The position numbers and the translations under genes are program-made. From Klebsormidium nitens (lineage: Eukaryota > Streptophyta > Klebsormidiophyceae > Klebsormidiales > Klebsormidiaceae), in contig DF237167.1 of NCBI GenBank assembly GCA_000708835.1, positions 1 through 64,000 on the forward strand: a DNA stretch of 64,000 nucleotides, read 5' to 3'. The notes beneath the pieces are model-generated. The model searched no databases. It was not told the origin of the DNA and saw nothing but the letters and a program-made list of their open reading frames with translations. This document shows positions 45,248 to 56,317 of this stretch, piece by piece (within the stretch, counting starts at the first letter, position 1; each line of letters starts with the position of its first letter).

Positions 45248-47828
45248 CTCGAAGGACAACAACTGCGAAGGCACGGGCTACCACTTCGACTTCAGTCCCG
45301 CGGGCTTCGCGCAGATTGCCACCGTGCGGGCAGGCACCGTCTTTATGCAGTGGCGACGGTAAGTAGACCGCAAACAGACCCGATTGTTTTGAGGGAATGG
45401 TCGCTGTCGAAGCTGCTGCTTTTACCAGTTACTGCTGGTTTGCGTGGAAGCTGACGTCTGCTCAGTGCCAACAACGGTGGGTTTGAAGTCACCTGCTTTT
45501 TCTGCCGCATCCAACGCAATCTATTTCGTATCGAAGTGCTGACGTCGATAAACGGAAAGTTTCATGACAAGTTTATATGCCCGCTCCGCTCAGTCGCTCA
45601 TGTCCCTTCACAAAGCCTTTGCCGATCCATAAGGCAAGCTCTCAATCCATAAGATCCTCTAACAACCTGGTTGCTCTTAAGCGTCTGGCGAGCGGATAAG
45701 CTCCAGAAATGGCCTTCGAAATGGACTGTGTAAGACGAACATTCAAAGAACAATTTGGGGTGCGCCCGTGAAGAACACCGCACTCGACTCGTCCGGAAAG
45801 GGCGATTGTTGGGTTCCCCCGCGATAATCAAGCCAACCGTTCGCACTTCCTCGCTGTTTTCCAGCGTCCGGTGCCAGCGCCAGGGCAACTTCCAGTTGGT
45901 CACCGAGTCGGAGGCGAACCCCTACTGGTTGAGCGTCATGGTACGGAACATTGCCGGGGACGGACATTGCAGACTACCGGTCCGGATCGTCCGACTGGAA
46001 TGCAATGAACAGGGCGGAAGATGGGGGCTTCGGCGCCGACTGGTTTATTTCTGCCCGCCCTCGGGCGCGATCACTGTCAGGTGAGCGGGACCTTCTCTTC
46101 AGAACGGGTCATTCTTCCGCTCAGAAACACATTTTGATGATCAGCGCCTCTTTCATTGCAACACATATGCATTCGTTACTGCAGCCGAGGAAGCAGGGCC
46201 GTGTGCTAAATGGGGTTGTCGCAGGAGATTGTCGAAGCTCGATCGTTTTAGCTCAACGTTCTTTGCTCGATTAGGCGGAAGGCATCAAATATCCTTTCTA
46301 TCCGTGCTGCCTGTCTAAGATGCATAAAGACAAAGGCTTCCCGGACGAGAGCTGCATTCTGAGCGATGCATCTTCGCTTTCGATCCAACGATTGTCCTTT
46401 GTTCTTACCTGAGCCCGACGGCGAAGCTTCATCCTTTCTCTATCTTACGGTTGTTCGTTTTCGCCCATCCAGAATCAAGACCGACCGGAGCCAGACCGCC
46501 GAGCTGACCGACTGCATACCCAGCGGCTGGTTGCCTAGACAGAGCTACGACTGCGGGACAAACATTCAATCAGGGGAATCCCCCTCCAGCACTTACAACC
46601 AATTCCGCCCCTGCGGACAACCCAGCCCGTCCGACACCCAGAGTTTCCAGCCTGCGGACACGCCACAGGACACTTCCCCTCCGGACACCCCGGCCCCTGC
46701 CATGACGTCAGACCCGGCTACCCCCGCTCCGGTGATCACGTCACCTCCGGACACCGCCCCTCCGGACACACCAGCCGCTGCGACGTCGTCACCTCCGGAC
46801 TCCGGACACTCCGGGCACCGTCCGAAACGTCTGCCCCGACCTCACCTCCGGGCACGCCAGCACCGTCCGTGCCGGACACGCCTGCCCCGATGGAGGCCGT
46901 GACGTCAGCTCCGGACACCCCCGCGCCGACGGACACTTCCGTGCCGACGGACACTCTTCCGCCGGACATTCCCTCGCCCACGGATGGCCCCACGCCCACG
47001 CCAACGGATACGAACCTGCCGGACACTCCCACGCCGTCCGAAACACCCGTTCCAGACACCCCAGCGCCTACGGACGCCCGCCCCCGCCCTCCTCACCGTC
47101 CGCCTGATGCACACACGGTGGCGCCGGACGCGTCCACGAAAGCGCCCGCGAAACCAAGCCCGTCGTTGTTTCCGTCACAAGCCCCGTCGCCTTCTCCGTC
47201 CAACTCGACGTCTCCGTCACAGTCTCCGTCACCGTCACCCTCATTACCGCCGTCCCGTCACCTTTCCGTCAATTTCACCGTCGCCCTCCGCCTCAGCATC
47301 ACCTGTATTGCCCCCCTCACCTCTAGAATGCCAACCTCAGCCACCGCCCCAGAAGTCCCCCATCTCCCTACCCCCACTACACTGTTCCCCCCACCATCAG
47401 CGGCTGATTCTCCCCCCCCTCCGGCGGCCAATCGCCCCCCTGCCCCCGGTAGCCATTCCTTCCCCTGCTCCCGCGCCCCCTTCACCAATGAACGCTGAAG
47501 ACTCAGTGAATTCAACCGCTCCCAGCCCTTCGCCGAATTACAGCCCCCTCCTCAGCCCGTCCATGGCCACAAAGAACGCGCCAGATTGGGCTCGAGCCCA
47601 ACCCCGTCTTCAAGCCCTAGCGCATCCGCCAACCCTAACCTAAGTCCTAACCCGAGCCCTGACCAGAGCCCTGACCCGGGCCGCAACGCTTATTCAGGTT
47701 CCACCCCCGAGCCAAGCGGTAGCCCGTCTTCGAGCGCCGCCAGCCCTAGACCCTTTCCTAACCCGAACCCTAACCCAAACCCGTTAATCCACCCCGGTAC
47801 AAACACCACAGAGAATGGCTGCCTTTGA
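45248..47828 (+). CDS. Expansin-like protein with long Pro/Ser/Thr tail; reading frame disrupted
   Basis: Three exons are visible: 45248-45358, 45865-46080 and 46473 to about 47828 (TGA). Exon 45248 carries the end of expansin domain 1 (CEGTGYHFDFSPAGFAQIA, then VFMQWRR). The next exon continues VRCQRQGNF and YWLSVMVRNIAG, then the conserved domain 2 block DIADYRSGSSDWNAMNRAED and ADWFISA, then SGAITVR. The third exon ends the domain (IKTDRSQTAELTDCIPSGWL). Expansins loosen cell walls without hydrolysis. The middle block DIADY...FISA lies in a different frame from the sequence on both sides, while exon length stays a multiple compatible with splicing. The tail (units like PPDTPAP, TDTSVPTDTLPPD, SPSPSPSLPPS, NPNPNPNP) also changes frame at least three times (about 46800-46860, 47240-47260, 47580-47640). 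It is either a pseudogene or a locus with sequence errors. The 5' exons and signal peptide were not found. Confidence 0.72.
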
Positions 47829-50254
47829 GCCGTTCCAGGACCCCCGGTCAGATTATACCGAAACCAACTGCTCGACGCTCAAGAGCAGCCATAGTCTGCA
47901 GACCAGCACCTCTGGCAGCATTACGCTCTCGCTGTTCTTAACCAAGTGCTGGGTGACCGCGTCGGGGGCAAGTCGCTCCTCTAACACCAGGTCAAGATTG
48001 TGAAGAGCGACCGGGAGATGTCAGTAACCGGGTTAGATCTGGACGGGGCTGCAACTCTGGAACCCGGAAATCTGGAACGTATAGGTGGCGGCTCAAGGCG
48101 AGTGCACGCTGCACGCGTTGCGCGTGGCCATAAATCACGGCCGGTTTGACCACGTTTTCGGCTGCCTGACGACGGCCGCGGCCGCGCCTGACGTCACCAA
48201 GTTTGAAGACGTTATAGCAGTACGATGCTAGATCCGGACTGCTTGGTAGGAAACCCGAAGCCTAACCACTGAGTCAAACCCCTGAGGGGTTTATCATTCG
48301 TTTAACAGGTCCGTCTGGCGTAGAACAGGGTAATTTATATTGACGGAAGCGCGCGCAAGTTGGTCAGATAGGAGGCGCCACAATCCCGTTGCCGATACAG
48401 GGCGAGGTAGGGGCTAGGACGGTTCTTTCTCAAACGCTTTCTCTTTCAAGCTGGTAAGGAATAAACCTGTTGGGTGGACGGTGGTTTCAATGGTTCAATA
48501 CTAGAGTCAAGCCGTCGCTTTCTTCTCATGCGCTGTTTCTGTCTAGTGCCTTCAAATTGCGCACCATGGTTTTGTTTCAGCAATCCGAAGCCTCTACTAA
48601 CCGCGGGAGCTTCCAATCGTGTTGAATCTGAAACGTCAACGGCCGAAACGATGTATACGTGCACTTGAAACCGGGTTAGGTTGACCTTGAAAACGGCCGC
48701 CCCCGGTCCATTGTCACATACACGCCTAGAGAAGTAGAACGCTCCGGTTCGATCGCTGTACACTAGTCGCCTTGGAAGAACGGCGAGCCCGGAAGAACGA
48801 CAGGGCGGCCGGCCCCAAGCTTTCGCCAGGCAGGCCCCGGTTTGTGCACATGCACTAGTAATTGGACCGAATAGGGGCTAAACCGGGCACGGCCCCGCGC
48901 CAGGCGATTCGTGTCCTCAGTGCAATGATGAGCTCTAAAGGATTGAAGTGTTTCAAAGCTGGTTCGATAGGCTCTATCTGGCAGTACGTAATTTCACATA
49001 CTATACTAACAGCTCGATTGATCATATTCCGATGTGCTCGGCTACCGCAAGGATGCATGAGCTTAATCATGTTCCGAAGTCCTGCATCAGTGATGCGTCG
49101 ACTCAAGAATGTTAGTCCGTAATTCACGGCCGGGGAATTGAATTGGATGATTACTAAGAATCATCATTATGTTTTGCTTCATGCGTGGCGTAGGTCGTTG
49201 GCCATTACTGAGGACTCAGAATCTGCCAAACTGATCATTTGATATCTTCAAACCGCTGGCAGTATAGCATTTTCCCGGTCATGCAAATGATTGACAGCAA
49301 AATAGCACCTATCTGTCAGCTGAGATAATCGCCAATAAGTACTTTCTGCAAGTTTGATCATGAGTTGGAGAACGAATCAAAACAAGTAATCAAAGGACAA
49401 TGAGCCTTGGAGATGATCGAAGTTTCGAACGCCTCAGGCCTGCAGATAGATATGGTGATAGCTAGCAGTACCGTTAACTTCTTGGGCGAGCCACCGAGCT
49501 AACCATAACACAACCAGCGCGTTCGACGAAGCTTCTGTCTCGTGGTATTTTGGCCGGGCAGAAATTAAAGAAGATAATTCGAAAACGAGCGTCGGACTGA
49601 GGCCGCTACATTGAGGCCTTCAACAGAAACGAGGCTTATTTTTGAATGTGGAGTACATGCATGTAATCTCAGGTTCGCGACTTTCTTTGAAACACATTCG
49701 GTACATCACTGATATGTGAAGTCTAATCAAAGAACGGAAGTCATTCGATCTTATGCACTTCTCCTCCTCGCGGCTTGCATGTGGGCATGATCCGTTCGTC
49801 TTGTTTCTAGGCGCGTAAAGTCCTGATTTCCAATCGTTTCGACCTTTGACCTTCAAGTTGAAAGAGGTCGGTTGATCACTACGTTGGATCGGTAGCGTTC
49901 AATTGAACCAGGGCAGGCCCGCACATGCATTGTTCGCGGCTCCTTTAGTTGAATTGGATATTGAATCCGTTCGATCATATTAATGGATGCATTAAGCATC
50001 TGAGCAGCCTGAAAGCAATCAACAGCTATCATCCATTGCCATTTGAGGCAAGTCTGTAGAGTCTGCATCAACCTGGCAGAGATAAGACCAAAGCAATACC
50101 TTGCCATGTTACCAACTGTGACGTTACCACTTGGAACAAGACGTCCTCAATGGAAGTCAAGCTTGTTTAAGCCAGAACATTCGAACGGTTCCGCAACGGT
50201 TGAATGGTACTGTCACTATTACAATAGTCCTCTTCTAATGCCGTATATCTCCAA
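47829..50254. other. Intergenic, no supported gene
   Basis: This lies between convergent genes. A small hairpin cccctgaggggtt occurs at about 48280-48293, next to a plus-strand stretch whose complement resembles the D-arm of a tRNA (CTCAGTGGTTAG). No T-arm or acceptor pairing follows, so I do not call a tRNA. The remaining frames are short. Confidence 0.5.
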
Positions 50255-51900
50255 TTATTGCCTTACCCTAATCAAAGTGAACTCGCTGCAATGGCCGCAG
50301 ATAGAGTTATCTTCTCTATTCACGATGGCATACCCTAAGTTTGCCAAGTGCGACATAAAGACTGCCAACTCGCTTAGGCTCACCATCCGCCCACTCCACA
50401 TGAGAGTCTTGGCCGCGGGATCCGGCGTCGTGCCCTCATACATACCGCCGTAGTGCAGCTCAAACGACACCTGTGCGGGCAACGGGTCGCTCTCCTGCCA
50501 CAGCGACATGACGTCATACTCGAACCCTTCAATGTCCATCTTCAGCAGGCTCACTTCCTCGATCTGATTGTCCTGCACCGCCTGTGCGAGCGTGATGAAC
50601 GCCGGGTCTTCCGCCGCCTTTTCCGGGCTCCCCAGACACTGCTTGTGGTAGTGGTGACGTGGGCCGCGGCTGGCGCCCGCGTACGTGCAGTCGAAGGTAT
50701 GCACCTCGCAGGGCGTGCTCGCGAGCATGGAGTCTTCAAAATCGAACTGGCCGTTGCTCCCAAGCGACAGGATCACGCACCCCTCCTTCAGCGCCTCAAC
50801 GCCGCAGAGCCACTTGCCGCCGTCGCCCTCGAGCCCCCACCGCTTGAGCGGCATTCCGGGGGGGCATCCGACGAAGGGGCGGAACAGGGAGAAACGGTCG
50901 TGGCCGGAAGGCTCTGTCGGCGTCCGGGGACACGTCTTTTCGTCGCACTCGGTGGTCGAACGGTACAGTGTTGCCATCCTCGGGAAGAGGCTGCCTTGCC
51001 AGCGGGAAAGGCTCTCGGATGCACGCTCCCAGTACGCCTCTTGCGCACACTGAGGCCCGCCTAGACCTCTGCGGCAGTCGAGCCCCGAAACCTGAGGAGA
51101 AACGAGGATAGGGTTTCAAGAAGTTGGAGAGGCCGTTTCGTTCTTGCGAAATACAGCTGTCTGGCAACGGCGAAGCTAGCCCAGCGTCCCGCATGGTGTC
51201 GTTTGGGATGAGATTGTGGCGCAAGTTCAGCTCCTGATTTTACGTCTGATAGTCGAACGGTGTGGGAAGAAAGCGCTTGGTGATAAAGTTTGGGGCTTGA
51301 TGAATTGGCTGTGCGATGGCGTTTCCAATGCTTATCAACTCAAAAGTGTTAACACGTCCAGATAACACAGTAGCCGAATAACTTAGCCAAGCTGGTTAGC
51401 AGGAGAGCTAGTATGAATTGGTCCACACTGTCTTGCCTTGTCTGTCAGCATCGGTTCTTGATGTCAAAACGTTCAAAGGTAAACTTGCTAATAGTCATTT
51501 CGATCCAGTGTGCAAAACTCTTGCATCTTTGTACGGACGGGTTCTGAATCAATCGCTTCCATCTCAGAAACCTGCAACACTTATGGCCATCGAAACCAAC
51601 GGAATATGCATCTCCTTTGGCTGTCTAAAGCTTACTTAAGAAAGCAGAAAAATGAGAAGGTGAAGATCATATAGCTCGGAAGTTGTGACTTCTGGCACAC
51701 CTTCTTGATGAAGCAAAGCTGCAGAAACTTACCTGCAGCTTCTCATCCCGGATAGCCACGCCCCGACCGGTGCGGGCAGGAACAAGGAAGACGACAATCA
51801 GCACACTGGTCGCGACAGAGAGAAACAGAATGCGGATGTCTTTGCTGATCCAGTCCTTGGCCACCGCCGCGACATCTCTTGGAGACTGTGTGGACTTCAT
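50255..51900 (-). CDS. Membrane-anchored methyltransferase-domain protein (METTL24/Methyltransf_22-like)
   Basis: Two exons, 51900-51733 and 51091-50255 (TAA), joined in phase 0, give 334 residues. The ATG has A at -3. Residues about 23-41 form a single hydrophobic anchor (RILFLSVATSVLIVVFLV), implying a type II membrane protein of the secretory pathway. The lumenal part contains GLEGDGGKWLCGVEAL, then GCVILSLGSNGQFDFEDSML, CEVHTFDCT, VSLLKMDIEGFEYDVM, and QVSFELHYGG. The GSNG loop, the acidic FDC and the KMDIEGFE segment follow the SAM-methyltransferase layout of the METTL24-like and related FkbM-like families. By family, methylation of a sugar or small molecule in the Golgi is plausible; the substrate is unknown. 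The right-hand neighbour (54493) is transcribed divergently. Confidence 0.84.
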
Positions 51901-54492
51901 TGTCCCTAGCAGAATCCTGCAGATAATAAGGGCAGTATGAGTATTCTGGATAAACTGTCTGCAGCGGAAGCAGAGAGCTAGGTCACAGAAGGAAGATCAA
52001 AAGACATAACCATTTCAAGGATTGCCAAACCCCTTGATAAAGAAAACGCTCAAGGTGTTGGCAGCGTCAGGCTCGTCGCTTTTGTACCATGTTCTGCTCG
52101 TCATATGGGAGGATGCGTGCTTGAACATTGAGTGCCACAGTTCTCATTCTTCTACTTCGCTGAATATACCTTTAGAGAGATCACTGATGGAGAAAGTTCA
52201 TTCAGACTGAACTGAAAGCCCTCTGGGGACAGGCAGAAGCTTAGAAGCATTTGGCATTGCAGTCTATCAACGACATCAAAGGGACTCTTACCTTCTGTCA
52301 GGTCTTGCCGAACCAGGCGTTGAAACCAACGTAGGGAGGGCCCCTGATATTGCCGCTGATATCGATGCAGGAAGCTTTCTCGCCGGCGCTCTTTTGTCTA
52401 CTTTACACCCGACGTGCGCTCGTTGCGACAGGTTAAAAACGTTTCGCTCTGTTCTTTACAGAGTGCTTTTACTGCATAAGTGGCTAGCAGCTGAACGCAT
52501 GCTCGCAGCCTTCGTGTAAAGAATTATCTTCCTATCATGAAGCATAAATCTAGCTATGTTTTCAATTGCATGATTGCCAGGAGCACGAAGCTGGCAGGGC
52601 AGCAGGATTTTTGGCAATCTAGTATTCTGGATTGTGGCTCTTTTTCTTGTCAACCTTCTGAAAGAGACGCAAGCTGCACCGTACTGAGTCTAGCAAGCAA
52701 AAGTTTTAGAGTACTTTAATTCGTAACACAGGGGGCGCAAGATGTGGCACTAGTGCGACTGTCAAATTGCAGCTCAGGGAGCCATATTGGTTGCTTCTGA
52801 GCTCGAGTCCCCACGAGCTTGCGCTTTGTTGGAGCTGGCCGCGCCAAGCAAGCACCAGCAGCGTCCAACTGCCCGCGCAACGAGGCGATTTAAGTAGAAT
52901 GTATTTCGTTACGGTTATAACTTTTATGTTGATGTTACAACGGTACTAGGACGTACTTATCAACCTAGCTCGAGTACAATTACCGTCATTTGATCGAGCT
53001 TGGGCCTCCTTGACACAGTACGGTAATCTGTCGGGCACGGTCCCCTTGATCGAGTGGAGTGTCAAGTCCACACTTCAGCACTGAGAGGGCGACATTCTCA
53101 GGAACAGCTACTGAGCTAGCTCAGCAGACGTTGCCGCCGGACTTCGAGGAAAGAAAATCCAATCTCATCGGACGATGCAAACGTTGAGGCTCGGGGCTGC
53201 CCCCGTGCATCGACGGCTGAAAACGTTTCAGGTCTGTGACAGCTCAGGTTTTCTTGGAATAGGTACCGGTAATACGTACACGATTTGCACTCATACCGTA
53301 GGCGCGGCCGCTCGAAGTCAGAGCACGAAAGGTACCAAACGTACGCGAAGGCCGGCCGGTGAAAGTGGATGACAGCTACACCGGCCGGCCGGCTGATCAC
53401 CACATTGTACGGTACCTACATGCATCTGCTTGCACGGTAGCCCGGCCGGGCCCGGGTGTAATGCCTGCCGCGGCAACAGCATCGATCTTTTTCACATGGC
53501 CCAAGGTAACGTGGGCCGATCAAAGGATGCTCTATGCTTGGATTGGTTGCATGTTGGCATGTACTCGGGTAGTATTGATCTTGTAATGTGAACCACCATG
53601 ATACAGGAGGTGACTTCCACTGGTCTTCAATGCAAGAGAGCAGAGAGCCGCACAGAATCAGAGTCTAGTACTTACTCGTGGATCAATCTGCAGGGCGTGA
53701 CCGCGCAAGGGAGCCTATTAGGATCGGAGAAAACGACTGGCACACTTGACAACCGGTTGCAAGAAGCGAGAACTACATCAAAGGATTAACCCCGTTTCAG
53801 GCCTTGAAAAAAGCGGAAAAAGGGGCAGTTACGCCGTTGATGATTCCGACCTACCTGAGTGAAAGCAATGCCTCTATAGTCGGCCCTAGCTCACTAGCTC
53901 CCTCAAAGGCACTGGTCAGGAAAGATCCGATTTCGGCTGGCACCCGGCCGGCAGTGGTGCCAGCGGGAGCCGCGTGATAAACAATTCACTGTCTCAGCAG
54001 GCGCTTTAGACATGCAGAAGATTGGGAAGACAGGCCGGCAGACAGGCTAGACAGGCTACACCAGTCGGAGAAAAGCGCTGGTACCCTGCACTCTCTAGCT
54101 AGCTTGGCGCAGTATACGTCATACTGTCAGCTCAATCGACTTCGTGAGGGTAAAGAACTTTCAGGCTTGATGCTTCAGTGGATGAGTGAGCGGGTAATGC
54201 GCTCAGTGGCAAGGCGCACCGGATTTGGCCAGTGCACCTCTTACTCACATTCCTGGACGGCTCCGACGTCTGCAAAGTGGTGTGATTACTAGTACTGTGC
54301 TTTCGAAGCCTGGTTGATTGAAACTATTGTCAGCCAAGCTTCGGTTCGGGCTAATTGATCCAGCATTACATCCGACTCACATCCTGCGCAGTCAGCCGGG
54401 TCCGCACGCGGTCTCTTTTACACGGGCTACCGCTAGTGCTGATTCGTTCGGACGCTCAAGGAAATGCGCAACTCCACAGAGAACAGAGTATC
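51901..54492. other. Divergent intergenic region, no supported gene
   Basis: It should hold promoters for the minus-strand methyltransferase and the plus-strand SGNH protein. Long CCGG/GGCC palindromes cluster at 53350-53460 (ccggccggccgg at about 53380). Open frames here are short and lack splice context. Confidence 0.5.
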
Positions 54493-56317
54493 ATGGCAGC
54501 CGGCACGCCACTCTTGTTCGACGGAAGGGGCAAAGGAATCGCCACCAGGGCGGCTTGGCTGTTGTTGATGCTGTTATTTTTCTTCACAGCATTACTCGCG
54601 GGGCACCTCTGGTGGGAACAAGACGGCTCCTTTGAATCGGTCATTAGCAGAATGGTACCCTGGCAGTCTAGTTTTTCCACCCTTGCGTCGAGCTTGCGCA
54701 GCAATCCTGGCGGCCAGCAAAACTCGTTTCCGGCATTGCAAGCTGAATTGGGTAAAGGTAATGACACGTCCAGTGAAAGTGAGCGTGTGAACGCATCAAT
54801 TTCCAACCAGGACCTGATATTTGAGCCGGCTGGTAGCTGGGTAAAAAATACGAGCGCGACTGGTGAAGTAAAGTTTGCTTACTACAGCAGCCCAGGATCC
54901 AATTCCTTGGCTGGTGGCCCGAAAGAATTCTCCAGGGAAGCAGCGCACAAGCTTCTTGGTGGCAAATGGGTGTACTTTTGGGGAGACTCTACAATGAGGC
55001 AGGTTTTCACCGCGTTTCAGAACGGCATCCAGGGCTCTGAGCTCTCCTTTGAGGTGAGCACATCCTCATGGTAATGTGCTTGCAAGTTCCGTTCCTGAAA
55101 GGGGCCACATGCAGGTTTTCAGGGAACTACAGCTTTTGAAACTTTTGGCTTGGTTTCTGGGATTTTGCAGAAGTGGTCGCTAGTACAGGAAAGCTATTAG
55201 GACCTCGCACAGTGTGCTTCTGAATCCGTCAAAACTGGGGACACTCTTACGTGAGCACTCGATCAGTGGGGGCAAACCATGCCTGTGAGACTAAAGCACT
55301 AGTAGACGGCCTTCACAGACCCACTGATTGAAAGCAGGCTGAAACTTCAATACGAACGAGAAGGGATAGACTCATGAGCTAAACTGGGACACTTACATAA
55401 ATGGGTGCCTGATCCTAAGTAAAGAGCGTTCTGTCACTCTGATCAAGCTCTTCACGATTCTTTCAGCAAGCTCACAGCAACGCAGCGCAAGCTTTCCCTA
55501 CGCTTTTTTTCAGCTCTTCCGAGCTTCATGAAGTCAACGGGGTCGGTTCTGCGCGCAGGCCTCCTGATCTACAAAAGCCTGAGGTGCTCAGAACCTTGCT
55601 CCGGCAGCCACACTCCGCGCAGTTTTTAAGCTGCGTCCAAGTTCTGACGGTTCGCTTGTTGGACGCTTTTTTCAGGAGTCCAAGTCCAAGTTCCGGTCGT
55701 CGAGTCCCCAGGAGGGCCGCAAACCGTACACGCCGCTGCCCCATGACGACACCCCCTGTTGGATCAACGAACACGTGGAGCACGAGGATTTGCTGCTGCC
55801 CCACTCCGGGCAGGCTGTCAACCTGACATACGGCTGGAAGCACTTTCTCTTCGAGGAATACGACGTCACCTTTCTGCAAACCCAACTTCCGAACCTGCGC
55901 GCTGGCAGGCTCCCTGACGTCATCGTCATCTCATCGGGGCTTCACAACTGTTACCACTTCAAAGACGCCCGGGCGTGGGAGGATCAGCGCGATCTGGACG
56001 CGTTTCTCACTGAGCTAGACCGCGTCCCGTACGCTTTGCCGCCCATAGTCTGGCTTGACAACGTCATCTTTGACAAGCCGGCTCCGGAAACCGGCTACCC
56101 GGAAGCATGCCGGCGCTTCAACGAGTATTACCGGGCGCGGATCCGAGCTCGAGTGCTGAGCGGGGACCGCCGGGACTCTCTTGTCAGTCGAGAGCAGATC
56201 ACGTGGACAGCGCCGTCAGAGCTGTGGGGAGACCAGTTGAGGCTCCACCTGGCAGCTGACGTGTACACCGTTGTTGCTGGGTTTGTGCTACAAGCTATGG
56301 AAGCTTTGCGGATATAG
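54493..56317 (+). CDS. Membrane-anchored SGNH/PC-esterase-like protein
   Basis: Two exons, 54493-55053 and 55676-56317 (TAG), joined in phase 0, give 400 residues. I chose the ATG at 54493 (A at -3, G at +4) because it is followed by a typical signal anchor at residues 21-38 (AWLLLMLLFFFTALLAGHLW). Residues 159-170 read KWVYFWGDSTMRQ, the GDS nucleophile motif of the PC-esterase/SGNH fold (S166). The second exon carries LPDVIVISSGLHNCYHF (block III-like), PPIVWLDNVIF, and near the C-terminus WGDQLRLHLAADVY, which supplies the Asp/His positions, though not in the usual DxxH spacing. Relatives include NXPE, CASD1 and plant TBL wall O-acetyltransferases. A Golgi role in acylating or deacylating a glycan is inference; the TBL-specific DCxHWCLPG motif is absent. 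Confidence 0.8.

Noticed and set aside
45949-45984. Possible micro-intron (gtacgg to tgcag) explaining the first expansin frame shift
   Set aside because: At about 32 bases it is shorter than any other intron here, and its removal would delete conserved residues before DIADY.
47634-47795. CCCTAA-like words resembling telomere repeats
   Set aside because: Units are irregular (CCTAACCC, CCCGAGCCCTGA, CCCAAACCC) and fit coding repeats NPNP/SPDP of the expansin tail better than an interstitial telomere.
48230-48310. tRNA-like stretch (D-arm-like CTCAGTGGTTAG on the minus strand)
   Set aside because: No anticodon stem, T-arm (GGTTCRANNCC) or acceptor pairing can be drawn.
50453-51064. 203-codon plus-strand open frame
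   Set aside because: It is the antisense shadow of the methyltransferase exon 50255-51091, kept open by GC-rich codon use.
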